Shown: positions 15,753 through 17,408 of the stretch, piece by piece | Position numbering within the stretch: position 1 is the first letter of the stretch | Layout: each line of letters opens with the position of its first letter | NCBI GenBank assembly: GCA_002732675.1 | Contig: NVRR01000034.1 | Span: 1 to 17,408, forward strand | Reading direction: 5' to 3' | Length of the DNA stretch: 17,408 bases | Source: Sneathiella sp. | Lineage (GTDB): Bacteria; Pseudomonadota; Alphaproteobacteria; Sneathiellales; Sneathiellaceae | Notes under the pieces: model-generated | Seen by the model: the letters and a program-made list of their open reading frames with translations, nothing else | Told to the model about the DNA's origin: nothing | Database searches by the model: none | Position numbers and translations under genes: made by a program

Positions 15753-17045
15753 ATGAGCTCTCCTGTTCATGCACTAGTAAATGCCCGCCTGCTTGATCCC
15801 GCGACCGATACGGACACAAGGGGCGGACTACTCATCAAGGATACTAAAATTCTTGATTGGGGCTCTCATATTGCGCCGGATAACCTGCCGGATGGCGCCT
15901 TGGTCGAGGATTGCGAGGGCCACTGCCTGGCCCCCGGTTTGATAGATGCCCATGCGTATCTGTGTGAGCCGGGCAAAGAACATCGTGAAACCATGGCCAC
16001 TGCGGGAGATGCCGCTGCTGCCGGCGGCGTCACGACAATCAACGCCTTTCCGGCAACGGAGCCGGTGATTGATGACCCGGCCCTGGTTGAGATGATTACC
16101 CGGCGGGCAAAAAAGACCTGCGCCGTCAATGTCTGCGTGACCGGCGCCTTGACAAAGGGGCTGCAGGGTACGGAAATGGCAGAAATCGGATTGCTTGCCG
16201 AAGCCGGTGTGGTCGCGGTCAGCGATGGCCAGTTCGCCATTGGTAATATCAACCTGATGCGCCGCGCCCTTTCCTACGCCAGCATGTTTAACCTGCCCAT
16301 CATCGTCCATGCGGAAGAGCCGGTATTGGCCGCAGGGGGTGTGATGACGGCAGGCCGAACCGCGACATTCATGGGCCTTAAATCCATTCCGTCCTGCGCT
16401 GAGGCCATACTGGTGGAGCGCGACATTCGTCTTGTCCAGATGACCGGTGCGCGCTGGCATGCGGCGCATCTCAGCACCCGCGATGCGCTTGATACCATTC
16501 GGCGCGCAAAGAATGATGGCTTGCCCGTAACAGCTGGCACCGCGCCGCATTATCATGCGCTGAATGATCTGGAAGTTGGCGAATACCGGACTTTTGCCCG
16601 CGTTTCACCGCCACTTCGTGAGGAAGAAGAGCGGCTGGGCGTGATCGAGGCGCTGAAAGACGGAACCATCGATATTATCTCGTCGCAGCATCTACCGCAA
16701 AGCGCCGACAGCAAGCGTGTCCCGTTTGCGCAGGCCAAACCCGGTGTCATCGGGCTTGAAACCATGTTACCGGTCAGTCTGCGACTTTATCATAACAAAG
16801 ACATAAGCCTGCTGTCGCTTCTTCGGACCATGACTGTCGCTCCGGCCGATCTTCTCGGGCTTGACGCGGGTCGGCTGAAAAACGGCGCACCTGCTGATAT
16901 TATCCTGTTTGATACCGAGAAACCCTGGCAGGTCGATGGTAGTCTGTTGAAATCGAAGTCGAAAAATACGGCCTTCGATGGCCATTTGCTGCAGGGACGT
17001 GTCCTCAAGACATTTGTCTCCGGCAAGACCGTCTTCGAACTATAG
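15753..17045 (+). CDS. Dihydroorotase homologue, probably non-catalytic PyrC'/PyrX subunit
   Basis: The 430-residue protein has the dihydroorotase-type amidohydrolase fold along its whole length (PGLIDAHAYLCEPG at 61-74, AAAAGGVTT 87-95, IIVHAEEP 183-190, AAHLSTRDAL 237-246, VSPPLREEEERLG 284-296, VIGLETMLP 332-340). Catalytic enzymes have HxH-LREPG and TDHAPH. Here they read HAY-LCEPG (Tyr69 for the second His) and SQHLPQ (Gln312 for the catalytic Asp), so zinc binding and activity are probably lost. This is typical of PyrC'/PyrX, an inactive homologue that assembles with PyrB in Pseudomonas and some alphaproteobacteria. The ATG directly follows the pyrB stop with GGAGG upstream, fitting co-translation with its partner. 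A catalytic pyrC would have to lie elsewhere. Annotation pipelines will probably call it plain dihydroorotase. Confidence 0.88.
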   Translation: MSSPVHALVNARLLDPATDTDTRGGLLIKDTKILDWGSHIAPDNLPDGALVEDCEGHCLAPGLIDAHAYLCEPGKEHRETMATAGDAAAAGGVTTINAFPATEPVIDDPALVEMITRRAKKTCAVNVCVTGALTKGLQGTEMAEIGLLAEAGVVAVSDGQFAIGNINLMRRALSYASMFNLPIIVHAEEPVLAAGGVMTAGRTATFMGLKSIPSCAEAILVERDIRLVQMTGARWHAAHLSTRDALDTIRRAKNDGLPVTAGTAPHYHALNDLEVGEYRTFARVSPPLREEEERLGVIEALKDGTIDIISSQHLPQSADSKRVPFAQAKPGVIGLETMLPVSLRLYHNKDISLLSLLRTMTVAPADLLGLDAGRLKNGAPADIILFDTEKPWQVDGSLLKSKSKNTAFDGHLLQGRVLKTFVSGKTVFEL

Positions 17046-17057
17046 GACGCAAAACAC

Positions 17058-17408
17058 ATGCCCGATCCCCTTGGAGATTTCAGCTACACCTGGCCCTTCT
17101 TTGCAGCGGCCGTGATCGGCTATCTGATCGGTTCCATTCCCTTTGGATTGGTGCTCACAAAACTTGCCGGGCTTGGAGATGTTCGTAATATCGGCTCAGG
17201 TAATATCGGTGCAACGAATGTTCTTCGGACCGGAAATAAGGGATTGGCGCTGGCGACCTTGCTGCTGGATGGCGGCAAGGGGGCCGTCGTCGTCATTCTC
17301 GCCAATATATTCCTGACACAGGATTATGCCGTACTAGCGGGCGGCGCGGCGTTCCTCGGCCATGTTTTTCCCGTGTGGCTTAAGTTCAAAGGCGGCAAAG
17401 GGGTTGCG
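17058..17408 (+). CDS. plsY: Glycerol-3-phosphate acyltransferase PlsY, partial
   Basis: PlsY is the inner-membrane enzyme that moves an acyl group from acyl-phosphate to glycerol 3-phosphate at the start of phospholipid synthesis. The first 117 residues are present and the frame is cut by the window end. Visible motifs are [12 protein letters not shown] (about 22-33), [12 protein letters not shown] (about 47-58) and the start of the second motif, [17 protein letters not shown] (about 101-117), which bind acyl phosphate and glycerol phosphate. The ATG follows the pyrC' stop by 12 nt, with AGGA upstream overlapping that stop region. The pyrB-pyrC-plsY order is common in alphaproteobacteria, often followed by dprA. 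Confidence 0.95.
   Translation, partial: MPDPLGDFSYTWPFFAAAVIGYLIGSIPFGLVLTKLAGLGDVRNIGSGNIGATNVLRTGNKGLALATLLLDGGKGAVVVILANIFLTQDYAVLAGGAAFLGHVFPVWLKFKGGKGVA

Noticed and set aside
15828..16556. 242-residue open frame on the minus strand
   Set aside because: Antisense to the dihydroorotase homologue, with no ribosome site or recognisable domain.
1..17408. CRISPR array, tRNA or rRNA gene, insertion sequence, prophage or defence island
   Set aside because: Looked for on both strands; no regularly spaced repeats, cloverleaf-like genes, transposase motifs or terminal repeats were seen.

Overview
The window looks like chromosomal DNA of an alphaproteobacterium, probably a Rhodospirillales or Sneathiellales-like lineage (inference). 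The clues are the recO-parC pair, the gatC-gatA-gatB operon facing a divergent ruvX-pyrB-pyrC'-plsY cluster, the alphaproteobacterial form of the PyrB and RuvX sequences, and moderate to high GC. No rRNA, tRNA, IS element, prophage gene or CRISPR array was seen.

Layout. (1) 1-2051, minus strand: a TRAP uptake system, made of a TakP/FcbT1-type solute-binding protein followed by a long DctQ-type permease that runs off the left edge. (2) 2052-2545: an AT-rich, gene-free divergent control region with a good sigma70-like promoter, a 7-bp dyad, and two mini-ORFs that chain by 4-nt overlaps into the TTG start of the next gene. (3) 2546-4677, plus strand: a second TRAP small permease and a large DctM permease with no binding-protein gene of their own, ending at a terminator shared with the convergent bioY. 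(4) 4738-10162, minus strand: recO, parC, an acyl-CoA ligase 13 nt behind parC, and bioY with its own promoter region containing a perfect 14-bp palindrome. (5) 10245-10963: an unrecognised 105-aa gene, then a perfect FNR-type box upstream of a 40-aa single-span membrane protein. (6) 10964-14186, minus strand: gatC, gatA and gatB, tightly coupled, encoding the Asp/Glu-tRNA amidotransferase. (7) 14294-17408, plus strand: ruvX, pyrB, a dihydroorotase homologue and plsY (cut by the right edge).

Points of interest. pyrB carries an in-frame TAG at codon 212. The adjoining dihydroorotase homologue lacks key metal and catalytic residues and looks like a structural PyrC'/PyrX partner of PyrB, so the interruption affects a known two-protein complex. 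The FNR-box/40-aa membrane protein pair is the best candidate for an undescribed small gene. The two divergent TRAP permeases around one binding protein, the mini-ORF chain before dctQ, and the operator-like palindrome at bioY also merit checking. Most of the rest is ordinary housekeeping sequence.
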